Shown here one piece after another: positions 28,911 to 37,067 of a stretch of 64,000 nucleotides of DNA. The notes beneath the pieces are model-generated. The model was not told the DNA's origin, made no database searches, and was given only the letters and a program-made list of their open reading frames with translations. The stretch lies in NCBI GenBank assembly GCA_964372215.1, contig CAYJQC010000012.1, positions 1 to 64,000 of the forward strand. Reading direction: 5' to 3'. The DNA is from DAIMFL01 sp964372215 (GTDB lineage Bacteria > Pseudomonadota > Alphaproteobacteria > Dongiales > Dongiaceae). Position numbers and translations under genes: made by a program. Positions within the stretch are counted from its first letter, which is position 1. Each line of letters opens with the position of its first letter.

Positions 28911-30488
28911 ATGACCGCGCGGATCAACACCGTCGCCTTCCAGGGGGTCGACGTGCTGGAGGTCGACGTCCAGGTGCAGATCGGCGCCGGCATGCCGGGC
29001 TTCGCCCTGGTCGGGCTGCCCGACAAGGCGGTCGGCGAGAGCCGCGAGCGGGTGCGCGCGGCCTTGGGCGCGATCGGCCTGGCGCTGCCGCCCAAGCGCA
29101 TCACGGTCAACCTGGCGCCGGCCGACCTGCTGAAGGAGGGCAGCCATTTCGACCTGCCGATCGCGCTCGGCCTGCTGACCGCCATGGGGGTGCTGCCGGC
29201 CGAGGAGATCGCCGGCTATTGCGCGCTCGGCGAGCTCGGCCTGGACGGGCGGGTGACCGCGGTCGCCGGGGTGCTGCCGGCCGCGATCGGCGCCTCGGCG
29301 CGCGGCCTCGGCCTGATCTGCCCGGCGGCCCAGGGCGGCGAGGCGGCCTGGGCCGGCGGCATCGAGGTGCTGGCGGCGCCCTCCCTGCTTGCCCTGGTCA
29401 ACCACTTCAAGGGCACCCAGGTGCTGTCGCCGCCGGAGCCGCGCATGGCCGAGGAGCCGGGCAGCGGCCCGGACCTGCGCGACATCAAGGGCCAGGAGAC
29501 CGCCAAGCGCGCGCTCGAGCTGGCGGCCGCCGGTTCCCACAATCTCCTGATGATCGGACCGCCGGGCTCGGGCAAATCGATGCTGGCGGCGCGCCTGCCC
29601 GGCCTGCTGCCGCCGTTGTCGCCGGCCGAGGCGCTCGAGGTCTCCATGGTGCATTCGGTGGCCGGGCGGCTCGACGGCGGCCGGCTGCTGCGGCGCCGGC
29701 CGTTCCGCGATCCCCATCATTCGGCCTCGCTCGCCGCCCTGGTCGGCGGCGGGTTGCGGGCGAAACCGGGCGAGGTTTCCCTCGCCCATCTCGGCGTGCT
29801 GTTCCTCGACGAGCTGCCGGAGTTCGCCCGCGCCACGCTCGAGGCGCTGCGCCAGCCGATCGAGAGCGGCCGGGTGATGGTGGCGCGCGCCAACGCCCAC
29901 GTCACCTACCCTGCGCGTTTCCAGCTGGTCGCCGCCATGAACCCGTGCCGCTGCGGGCATCTGGACGATCCAAGCCTCGCTTGTGGCCGGGCGCCGAAAT
30001 GCGCGGCCGATTACCAGGTCCGGATCTCCGGCCCGATGTTCGACCGCATCGACCTTCATGTGGACGTGCCGGCGGTGGCGGCCGGCGACCTCTCCTTGCC
30101 GCCGCCGGCGGAGGGCTCGGCCGAGGTGGCGGCGCGGGTCGCCGCCGCGCGGGCCGTGCAGACCGAACGCTACGCCGGCCTGGCGGACGGCGCCCCAATC
30201 AACCCCAATGGCGGCGGCCATCGCCCCAGACAGGACGGCGGATCCGACAAGCCGGTCCGCACCAACGCCGACGCCGATGGCGAGTTGCTGGAGAAGGTCG
30301 CGAGCCCCGACGCCGACGGCCGCCGCCTGCTGACCGAGGCGGCGGAGAAGTTCAAGCTCAGCGCGCGCGGCTATCACCGGGTGCTGCGGGTCGCCCGCAC
30401 CCTGGCCGACCTCGACGGCAAGGACGCGGTGCGCCGCCTCCACATCGCCGAGGCGCTCAGCTATCGGCGCATCGCGCCGGGGCGATGA
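28911..30488 (+). CDS. YifB/ComM family Mg-chelatase-like AAA+ ATPase
   Basis: 525 aa. The N-terminal Lon-protease-like fold (~1-165: NTVAFQGVDVLEVDVQVQIGAGMPGFALVGLPDKAVGESRERVRAAL) is followed by the Mg-chelatase AAA+ core with Walker A GPPGSGKSM at ~216-224 and Walker B LFLDELPEF at ~297-305. Next come MNPCRCGH, a cysteine pair, and the Mg_chelatase_C domain (LSARGYHRVLRVARTLADLDG). ComM is a branch-migration helicase that promotes integration of DNA during natural transformation. The family is present in most proteobacteria, so competence need not be inferred. Confidence 0.95.
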   Translation: MTARINTVAFQGVDVLEVDVQVQIGAGMPGFALVGLPDKAVGESRERVRAALGAIGLALPPKRITVNLAPADLLKEGSHFDLPIALGLLTAMGVLPAEEIAGYCALGELGLDGRVTAVAGVLPAAIGASARGLGLICPAAQGGEAAWAGGIEVLAAPSLLALVNHFKGTQVLSPPEPRMAEEPGSGPDLRDIKGQETAKRALELAAAGSHNLLMIGPPGSGKSMLAARLPGLLPPLSPAEALEVSMVHSVAGRLDGGRLLRRRPFRDPHHSASLAALVGGGLRAKPGEVSLAHLGVLFLDELPEFARATLEALRQPIESGRVMVARANAHVTYPARFQLVAAMNPCRCGHLDDPSLACGRAPKCAADYQVRISGPMFDRIDLHVDVPAVAAGDLSLPPPAEGSAEVAARVAAARAVQTERYAGLADGAPINPNGGGHRPRQDGGSDKPVRTNADADGELLEKVASPDADGRRLLTEAAEKFKLSARGYHRVLRVARTLADLDGKDAVRRLHIAEALSYRRIAPGR

Positions 30489-31180
30489 CGTCGATGCCGA
30501 TCAAACTGCCGGGTCACGACTTTCGCGTCGAATGCGAGGCCAAGAAGAACACTCCCGCGTGGGACTCGACCATCGTGTCGATCTTCGATGGCGGCCGGCG
30601 GATCGGGATCTACGAGCGCATGCATTTCGGATGGGGCGATTCGACGTTCTTTCCGTTCGAGCGGGGCAGACAGTGGTACGCGTTGTTCTCAGCCGACTAC
30701 ACGCGAACCAGCCTCATGACATTGCCCGACTGCAGCGACATCGGCGGCGAGTCGCCGGTCGATCCCGGCTTCTGCCCGGTCGAGTTCTACGTGCCGCGCT
30801 ATCGCGTCTGGACCCAAGCCGAAACGGGATACGCGTGGTACGAGTTCGACAATGAGGACGACAGATCCGGGCGATCCGGCACGGAAGACCCGAGCATCGT
30901 TGCCAGCGCTTGGACGTTTCTCGACATCGGCTTCGTCGCCGGCTGCATCTGGGGCGACGACACCTCGTGGAAGCTGGAGGTTCTCGATCTCCGCCGCGCG
31001 GCCGAGGGTGTCGTCACGCGCGATGCCCGGTTCGGCCATGTCGAGCTGGCGCACAAGAGTTCGTTGAAGGACACGGTCGATCTTGGACACTGGAGGCCGG
31101 ATGCCCCGCTGATCCGGATTGTCCGGCAAGAGATGAGAAATCTGTCGACTGGCGCCTTGATCGATCCGTACGATCTCTAG
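30485..31180 (+). CDS. Hypothetical protein, 231 aa
   Basis: I do not recognise it. The ATG at 30485 overlaps the ComM-like stop; Met4 is an alternative. It looks soluble, rich in Asp, Trp and Tyr (AWDSTIVSIFDGGRRIGIYERMHFGWGDSTFFPF; YAWYEFDNEDD; WGDDTSWKLEVLDLRRA), probably mostly beta. Base composition and codon use are visibly less GC-rich than in the ATPase upstream and the HAD gene downstream, hinting at recent acquisition. Proteins with this look sometimes act as immunity or accessory proteins, but nothing here proves it. Confidence 0.6.
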   Translation: MTSMPIKLPGHDFRVECEAKKNTPAWDSTIVSIFDGGRRIGIYERMHFGWGDSTFFPFERGRQWYALFSADYTRTSLMTLPDCSDIGGESPVDPGFCPVEFYVPRYRVWTQAETGYAWYEFDNEDDRSGRSGTEDPSIVASAWTFLDIGFVAGCIWGDDTSWKLEVLDLRRAAEGVVTRDARFGHVELAHKSSLKDTVDLGHWRPDAPLIRIVRQEMRNLSTGALIDPYDL

Positions 31181-31234
31181 ACGGACGATGATGATATGTC
31201 GCGGCTTCGACGCACCCGCAGGGTACGCTGAATC

Positions 31235-31915
31235 GTGAGTGTGGCGGGTCCTTCCCTCGTCATCTTCGATTGCGACGGCGTGCTGATCGACAGCGAGGCG
31301 CTGGCGCAACGCATCGAGGTCGCGGTGCTGGCCGAGCATGGCTTTCCGGTGCCGCTCGAGGAGATCGCCGCGCGCTATCTCGGGATCAGCGGCGCGGCGA
31401 TGTTCGCCGACCTGGCGGCGCGGTTCGGGCGCGCCGTTCCCCAGGCGACGATCGACGCGCTGCGCGAACGCGTCGCCGCCGCCTGCGAGATCGAACTCGT
31501 CGCCATGCCGGGGATCCACGACCTGCTCGACGGCCTCGCGGTGCCCGCCTGCGTCGCCTCGAGCAGCCGGCCGGAGCGGCTGGCCCACACCTTGGGCCTG
31601 ACCGGCCTGCACCACCGCTTCGCGCCGCATATCTTCAGCGCGAGCCAGGTCGCCAACGGCAAGCCGGCGCCCGACCTGTTTCGCTTCGCCGCCGCGCGCA
31701 TGGGCGCCGAGCCGGCAGGCTGCATCGTGGTCGAGGACAGCCTGCCGGGGGTGCAGGCCGGGGTGGCCGCCGGCATGGCGGTCTACGGCTTCACCGGCGG
31801 CGGCCACTGCCCGCCCGGCCATGGCGCAAGCCTGGCGGCCGCCGGCGCCGATGCGGTGTTCGGCGACATGGCGGAACTGGCGGCGGCACTCGGCGCGCCG
31901 GCCGCGCGAAGCTGA
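31235..31915 (+). CDS. HAD superfamily phosphatase (beta-phosphoglucomutase-like)
   Basis: 226 aa. HAD motif I DCDGVLIDSE (nucleophile Asp ~13), motif II VASSSRPERL, motif III Lys in NGKPAPDLF, motif IV VVEDSLPGVQAG. The cap lies between motifs I and II (subfamily IA). Likely a sugar-phosphate or phosphoglycolate-like phosphatase; substrate not predictable. The start is GTG at 31235; there is no in-frame ATG before motif I. Confidence 0.88.
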   Translation: MSVAGPSLVIFDCDGVLIDSEALAQRIEVAVLAEHGFPVPLEEIAARYLGISGAAMFADLAARFGRAVPQATIDALRERVAAACEIELVAMPGIHDLLDGLAVPACVASSSRPERLAHTLGLTGLHHRFAPHIFSASQVANGKPAPDLFRFAAARMGAEPAGCIVVEDSLPGVQAGVAAGMAVYGFTGGGHCPPGHGASLAAAGADAVFGDMAELAAALGAPAARS

Positions 31916-32091
31916 TCCTCCGCCCCCGGCGCCGCCGCCTCCGGCCCCGCCCACAGCGCCCGGCAATTCGTGCCGGTCCGGCGGCAATGGCATTAGGGAA
32001 AAACCGGTCTGGATTCGCCGCAATTGTGGCGGATCTGTGGCATCAACTTTTTGTTATTACAGGGTTTTTCGGGGCCGCATCGGGGCCTGCC

Positions 32092-32106
32092 TTAACCGCT
32101 TCTTTA
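32092..32106. promoter_or_regulatory. CtrA-box-like site upstream of the LOV kinase
   Basis: TTAA, 7 nt, TTTA matches 7 of 8 positions of the CtrA site TTAA-N7-TTAA. It lies in the 324-bp gap 31916-32239, whose right half is unusually AT-rich (CAACTTTTTGTTATTACAGG near 32045) and is the expected promoter region of the kinase. Nothing else is recognised in this gap. Confidence 0.25.
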
Positions 32107-32239
32107 CCAAGCATGGCCGACAATTAAGACCGCGTGAACCATGCTGCCCGACGCCGGGCTGCCCGATCGGGCGGCGGCCCACGGGGCCGGAAGCGCCGGC
32201 GTCCCGCCAACCAGGCGATCCCGGACAGAGGAACGAGAC

Positions 32240-35113
32240 TTGGCCGTACTGGTCGAACTGAGCGAGAACCTGGCGCTGCTGCTGGCCCTCAGCCTGGCCT
32301 ACAGCCTGTTCGCGGTGCCGCTGCTGCGCCGGGCCGGGCATCTGGCGGCGCTGCTGATGGGTCTCGCCTTCGGCGGCATCGCGATCGCCAGCATGGCGAT
32401 GCCGGTGCAGTTCGGGCCGGCGGTGCTGGTCGACGGGCGCGCCATCATCGTGCTCGGCGCCGGCGCCTTCGGCGGGCCGATCGCCGGCGCGGCCGCCGCG
32501 GCCATGGCAATCGCCGCCTCGATCTTCCTCGGCCGGCCGGAGATGTGGATCGGCATCGCCGCCACGGCCAGCGCGGCGGTGCTCGGCGCCGCGCTGTATC
32601 TGCAGTGGTGGCGCAAGGGCCGCATCGTGCGGATCCGCGATTTCATCGGCGCCGGCTTCGGCCTGGCGCTCGTGCAGCTCGGTCTGGGCCTGGCGCTGCC
32701 CGGCGAGACGGCGGTCGAGGTGGCGGCGCTGGCGGCGCCGGTCCTGGCCTGCTACGGCGGCGGGTTCGCGCTGCTCGGCCTGCTGATGGCGAACGAGCAG
32801 CGCCAGCAGGCCGCGCTCGACGCGCTGCGGACCAGCGAGCAGCGCTTCCGCGACGTGGTCCAGTCGGCCTCGGACTGGATCTGGGAGACCGGGCCCGACT
32901 TCAGGCTGACCTATCTGTCCGAGCCGTTCGAGGCGATGACCGGCACGCGCGCCGCGAGCCTGGTCGGCCGCTCGATCACCGAGATCGCGACCGGCGCCGG
33001 GGACGAGGACGGCGCGGCGCGGCTGGCGACCGAACTCGGGATGCGGCGCGCGTTCCGCGACATCGACATCGATTTCGGCAGCAGAAGCCGGCAGGTCCTC
33101 CGCTTCCGCGTCAGCGGCCGGCCGGTCAGCGGCCCCGACGGCAGCTTCCTCGGTTTCCGCGGCGTCTGCCGCGACGTGACCGCCCAGCACGAGGCCGAAC
33201 GCCGGCGCCGCAAGGTCAAGCGGCGCCTGCTCGACGCCGTCGAGAGCATGGGCGAGGCCTTCGCGCTGTTCGATGCCCATGACCGCCTGGTGCTGTGGAA
33301 CAGCCGCTACGCCGACTGGAACCCGGCGGTCGCCGAGATCCTGGAATACGGCGTCACCTTCGAGCGGATCCTGCGCCACGCGGTGGCGCGCGGCGAGCCG
33401 TGCCATGCGACCGACGACGCCGGCGTCTGGCTGGCCGAGCGGCTGGCGCAACACGCGCGCGGCGACTCGAGCCAACTGCAGCTCCGCGCCGACGGGCGCT
33501 GGCTGCAGGTCGAGGAGCATCGCACCGCCGAGGGCGGCGTGCTGCTGATCATGACCGACGTCAGCGAGGCGAAGCGGCGCGAGGGCGCGCTGGAGGAGAA
33601 CTCCGCCAACCTGCAGGCGACCTTCGATTCGCTCTCCCAGGGCCTGGCGGTGGTCGACGGCGAGCAGCGGCTGGTGGCGTGGAACCAGCGCTTCGTCGAG
33701 CTGTTCGGCCTGCCGGCGGCGCGCCTGCACCGGACGATGCCGTGGGCGGCGATCGGACAACTGTTGGTCGAGCGCGGCGAGAGCATGGCCGGCGAGCCGC
33801 ACTGGCTGCCGGGCGGCACGCTCCCCGATACCCGACCGGCCGAGCAGCGCCGCTGCGAACGGCGCCTGGGCGATCTGGTGCTCGAGGCGCGCTGCAGCCC
33901 GATTCCCGGCGGCGGCTTCGTCACCACGCTGTCCGACATCACCGGCACCAAAGCGCGCGAGGCGCGCCTCGCCGAGCTGGCGCAGCGCAACGCCTCGCTC
34001 GCCTCGGCGGTCGACGCCACCGCCAATGCGGTGGTGGTGACCGACCCCAACCTGCCGGGCAACCCGATCATCTTCGTCAACCCCGCCTTCACCCGGATCA
34101 CCGGCTTCCGGGCCGACGAGGTGGTCGGCAAGAACTGTCGCCTGCTGCAGGGCCGCGACAGCGACCGCGCCACCATCGACAAGCTGCGCAAGGCGATCTC
34201 GGCCCGGCGCTCGGTCTCGGTGACGATTCGCAACTACCGCAAGGACGGCCGCACCTTCTGGAACGAGCTGACCGTCAATCCGGTGGTCGACGAGCGCGGC
34301 CAGGTGGTGCAGTTCGTCGGCGTCTTAGCCGACGTGACCGACCGGGTGCGCGCCGAAGAAGCCTTGCGGGCGGCCAAGGAGCAGGCGGAATTCGCCAGCC
34401 GGTCGAAGTCCGAGTTCCTGGCCAATGTCAGCCACGAGCTCCGGACCCCGCTCAACGCCATCATCGGCTTCTCCGAGATCATGCGCATGGAGATGTTCGG
34501 CGCGATCGGCCAGCGGCAGTATCGCGAATATGCCCGCGACATCCACGACAGCGGTGTGCATCTGCTGACGCTGATCAACGACATTCTCGATCTCTCGAAG
34601 ATCGAGGCCGGCAAGTACGAGCTGCATCCGACCGACCTTCAGCTCGGCGAGATCGTTTCGTCCTGCCTGCGACTGGTCAAGGACCGCGCCGCCCATGGCA
34701 GCCTCACCCTGCATGCCGAGCTGGCGCCGAGCCTGCCGCCGCTCCATGCCGACGAGCGCGCGGTCAAGCAGATCCTGATCAACCTGCTGTCGAACGCCAC
34801 CAAGTTCACCCCGGCGGGCGGCCGCGTCACGGTCCGCGCGCGGACCGAGGAGAGCGGCGACTTCCTGCTGTCGGTCGCCGATACCGGCATCGGCATCGCC
34901 GAGAAGGACATCCCGAAGGCGATGGCGGCGTTCAGCCAGGTCGACAGCGCGCTGAACCGCAAATACGCCGGCACCGGGCTCGGCCTGCCGCTGGTGCGGC
35001 TGCTGACCGAGATGCATGGCGGCTCGGTGCTGCTCGAGAGCACGGTCGGCCGCGGCACCACCGTCACCGTGCGCCTGCCGCAGAAGCGCCGCGCCGCGGC
35101 GGTGGCGGCGTAG
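32240..35113 (+). CDS. Membrane-bound PAS/LOV sensor histidine kinase
   Basis: 957 aa from the TTG at 32240 (AGAGGAACGAG upstream); an ATG at 32141 would add 33 Arg/Pro-rich residues. Domains: ~1-180 membrane part resembling the 5TM LytS/YhcK sensor region (VDGRAIIVLGAGAFGGPIAGAAAAAMA); PAS ~198-320; two further PAS domains ~330-440 and ~457-580; a LOV-type PAS ~589-705 with GKNCRLLQGRDSD (photoactive Cys633), NYRKDGRTFWNELTVNPV and FVGVLADVT; HisKA with ANVSHELRTPLN (His732); HATPase with NLLSNATKF, DTGIGI and GTGLGL. All LOV flavin contacts I can align are kept except the signalling Gln, which is Leu696. Predicted blue-light or redox-sensing kinase. No response regulator is adjacent. Confidence 0.9.
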   Translation: MAVLVELSENLALLLALSLAYSLFAVPLLRRAGHLAALLMGLAFGGIAIASMAMPVQFGPAVLVDGRAIIVLGAGAFGGPIAGAAAAAMAIAASIFLGRPEMWIGIAATASAAVLGAALYLQWWRKGRIVRIRDFIGAGFGLALVQLGLGLALPGETAVEVAALAAPVLACYGGGFALLGLLMANEQRQQAALDALRTSEQRFRDVVQSASDWIWETGPDFRLTYLSEPFEAMTGTRAASLVGRSITEIATGAGDEDGAARLATELGMRRAFRDIDIDFGSRSRQVLRFRVSGRPVSGPDGSFLGFRGVCRDVTAQHEAERRRRKVKRRLLDAVESMGEAFALFDAHDRLVLWNSRYADWNPAVAEILEYGVTFERILRHAVARGEPCHATDDAGVWLAERLAQHARGDSSQLQLRADGRWLQVEEHRTAEGGVLLIMTDVSEAKRREGALEENSANLQATFDSLSQGLAVVDGEQRLVAWNQRFVELFGLPAARLHRTMPWAAIGQLLVERGESMAGEPHWLPGGTLPDTRPAEQRRCERRLGDLVLEARCSPIPGGGFVTTLSDITGTKAREARLAELAQRNASLASAVDATANAVVVTDPNLPGNPIIFVNPAFTRITGFRADEVVGKNCRLLQGRDSDRATIDKLRKAISARRSVSVTIRNYRKDGRTFWNELTVNPVVDERGQVVQFVGVLADVTDRVRAEEALRAAKEQAEFASRSKSEFLANVSHELRTPLNAIIGFSEIMRMEMFGAIGQRQYREYARDIHDSGVHLLTLINDILDLSKIEAGKYELHPTDLQLGEIVSSCLRLVKDRAAHGSLTLHAELAPSLPPLHADERAVKQILINLLSNATKFTPAGGRVTVRARTEESGDFLLSVADTGIGIAEKDIPKAMAAFSQVDSALNRKYAGTGLGLPLVRLLTEMHGGSVLLESTVGRGTTVTVRLPQKRRAAAVAA

Positions 35114-35154
35114 AAACCCTCACCCGCCTCGCCGGCGCTCGACCGGACCGAAGC

Positions 35155-35523
35155 CTACTTCCCCGGCGGGCAGACCATGCGGCCCATGTCCTGGCCGCCG
35201 AAGACGTGGATGTGCAAATGCGGCACTTCCTGGCGGCTGTCGGGGCCGGCATTGGCGAGGATGCGGTAGCCGCTTTCGACCAGTCCGAGCTTGCGCGCGA
35301 CCTCGCCGACCGCGCGGAACAGCCCGGCGATCTCGGCCTCGCTGGCCGTCGCGGCGAAGTCCGCCATCGAGACATAGGCGCCCTTGGGGATCACCAGGGC
35401 GTGGAGCTTGGCCTGCGGGTTGATGTCGTGGAAGGCGAGGGCGTGGTCGTCCTCGTGGATCTTCTTGCACGGAATCTCGCCGCGCAGGATGCGGGCGAAG
35501 ATGTTGTCGGAATCATAGGCCAT
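35155..35523 (-). CDS. hinT: HIT family protein (HinT-like purine nucleoside phosphoramidase)
   Basis: 122 aa. N-terminus DNIFARILRGEIPCKKIHEDDHALAFHDINPQAKLHALVIPKG and the histidine triad HLHIHVFGG near residue 103 define the HIT family. Cleaves AMP-lysine or aminoacyl-AMP conjugates. It is the last gene of the his cluster (17 bp after hisE), a common position in alphaproteobacteria. Confidence 0.93.
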   Translation of the reverse strand: MAYDSDNIFARILRGEIPCKKIHEDDHALAFHDINPQAKLHALVIPKGAYVSMADFAATASEAEIAGLFRAVGEVARKLGLVESGYRILANAGPDSRQEVPHLHIHVFGGQDMGRMVCPPGK

Positions 35524-35540
35524 CGGCGGTTCCGTTCGGT

Positions 35541-35891
35541 TCAGACGTCCTCGCCGCGGGCCTTCTTCTCGGCGATGCCGGAGATGCCCTCGCGCCGTGC
35601 CAGCGCGTCCCACACCTCGTCCGGCTTCAGCCCGCGATGGGCCCACAGCACCAGCAGATGATAGAGGAGATCGGCGCTCTCCGCCGCCAGCTCCTTCTTC
35701 TTGCCGCGGATGCCCTCGATCAGGGTCTCGACCGCCTCCTCGCCCAGTTTCTGGGCGATCTTCTCGGTGCCCTTGGCGAACAGCTTCGCGGTGTTCGAGA
35801 CGGCGGGGTCGGCGCCGCGGCGGCTTTCGATCACCTTGTACAGGCGATCCAGGATGGTGCCGTCCGGCAGGATCTCGGTGTTCTTCGCCAT
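35541..35891 (-). CDS. hisE: Phosphoribosyl-ATP pyrophosphatase
   Basis: 116 aa. Second step of histidine synthesis, PRATP to PRAMP. ILDRLYKVIESRRGADPAVSNTAKLFAKGTEKIAQKLGEEAVETLIEGIRG and AAESADLLYHLLVLWAHRGL carry the all-alpha NTP-pyrophosphatase Glu/Asp clusters. The ATG at 35891 gives the standard MAKNTEILPDG start; the open frame extends upstream into repeat sequence. It is separated from hisF by 384 bp of repeats and an assembly join. Confidence 0.95.
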   Translation of the reverse strand: MAKNTEILPDGTILDRLYKVIESRRGADPAVSNTAKLFAKGTEKIAQKLGEEAVETLIEGIRGKKKELAAESADLLYHLLVLWAHRGLKPDEVWDALARREGISGIAEKKARGEDV

Positions 35892-36006
35892 CTTCCGGCG
35901 GTTCCTCCTCGCACTCACATGTGTGACTCCGGCGCGGCGGTCGAGGACACAGCCCGAAGCTGACCGGCGGGCGATTCGGGCGTCCGGCCGGCGAAAGAAG
36001 TTCCCT

Positions 36007-36053
36007 AGAGCATGGTCGGATCGCACTGAAACAGTGCGATCCGACCATGCTCT
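36007..36053. repeat. Perfect long hairpin in the hisF-hisE gap
   Basis: A perfect 21-bp stem: the arm starting AGAGCATGGTCGGATCGCAC pairs with the arm ending CCGACCATGCTCT around a 5-nt loop GAAAC. It is followed by an A-rich tract and then the start of the 50-bp palindrome family. The 384-bp region 35892-36275 contains only these repeats and the N run. Confidence 0.85.
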
Positions 36054-36090
36054 ACTTAAAAAAAAAGACCAAGATTAAAGCCACGGATCG

Positions 36091-36100
36091 NNNNNNNNNN
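36091..36100. other. Assembly gap (10 N) between hisF and hisE
   Basis: The 47 bases before the gap (36044-36090) and the bases 36138-36184 after it are the same sequence with five mismatches, every one an A on the left side. Low-quality C runs lie between. The contig ends therefore overlap and the gap is probably artificial. Confidence 0.9.
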
Positions 36101-36158
36101 CCCCTGGGCCCCCCCCCAAAAAACCCGCCCCCCCCCACCATGCTCTACTTCAAAAAAT

Positions 36159-36208
36159 AGACCAAGATTCACGCCTCGGATCGATGCGATCCGAGGCGAT
36201 CTTGGTCT
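36159..36208. repeat. 50-bp dispersed palindrome, copy B
   Basis: Same element as 25134-25183 in the opposite orientation: AGACCAAGAT ... ATCTTGGTCT outer arms and inner stem CTCGGATCG / CGATCCGAG. Compared with copy A the inner stem has paired changes that keep it complementary. Confidence 0.8.
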
Positions 36209-36275
36209 AGCAGAGATGCCCGGGGCCTGTCACGGCCGCGGCGCGGGGCGGCGTCATGCAGGCGTCACAAAACCG

Positions 36276-37067
36276 TCACTTGGTGGCGCCATCGACCGGC
36301 CTGACCGGGATGCCGGCCCGCGCCAGATGGGCCTTGGCCTCGGCCATGGAGTAGCTGCCGAAATGGAAGATCGAGGCGGCCAGCACCGCCGCCGCGTGGC
36401 CGTCCCTGATGCCTTCCACCAGGTGGTCGAGGGTGCCGACCCCGCCCGAGGCGATGACCGGCACCGGCACGGCGTCGGCGACCGCCCGGGTCAGCGGGAT
36501 GTTGTAGCCCCGTTTGGTGCCGTCGCGATCCATCGAGGTCAGCAGGATCTCGCCGGCGCCGTACTCGGCCATGCGACGCGCCCAGTCGACCGCGTCGATG
36601 CCAGTCGGCTTTCGTCCGCCATGGGTGAAGACCTCGAACCGGTCGCGCCCGTCCGATCCCGGGCCGACCGATTTCGCGTCGAGCGCCACGGTGATGCACT
36701 GGCTACCGAACTTCTCCGCCGCCGCGCGCACGAATTCCGGGCGCTCGACCGCGGCGGTGTTGATCGACACCTTGTCGGCGCCGGCCAGCAGCAGCCGGCG
36801 GATGTCGTCGACGCTGCGCACCCCGCCGCCGACGGTCAGCGGCATGAAGCAGCGCTCGGCCGTGCGGGTCACCACGTCGTAGATGGTGTCGCGGTTCTCG
36901 TGACTGGCGGTGATGTCGAGAAAGGTGAGCTCGTCGGCGCCGGCGGCGTCATAGACCGCGGCCTGCTCCACGGGATCGCCGGCGTCCACCAGGTCGACGA
37001 AGTTGACGCCCTTGACCACCCGCCCGTCCTTGACGTCGAGGCAGGGGATGATCCGGACCTTCAGCAT
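36276..37067 (-). CDS. hisF: Imidazole glycerol phosphate synthase cyclase subunit
   Basis: 263 aa TIM barrel. Catalytic Asp in RIIPCLDVKDGRVVKGVNFVDL and in LLTSMDRDGTKRGYN; phosphate sites GGGVRSVDDI and ASGGVGTLDHLVEG. Works with HisH to make IGP and AICAR. Starts 7 bp inside the end of hisA, so the two are coupled. Confidence 0.97.
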   Translation of the reverse strand: MLKVRIIPCLDVKDGRVVKGVNFVDLVDAGDPVEQAAVYDAAGADELTFLDITASHENRDTIYDVVTRTAERCFMPLTVGGGVRSVDDIRRLLLAGADKVSINTAAVERPEFVRAAAEKFGSQCITVALDAKSVGPGSDGRDRFEVFTHGGRKPTGIDAVDWARRMAEYGAGEILLTSMDRDGTKRGYNIPLTRAVADAVPVPVIASGGVGTLDHLVEGIRDGHAAAVLAASIFHFGSYSMAEAKAHLARAGIPVRPVDGATK

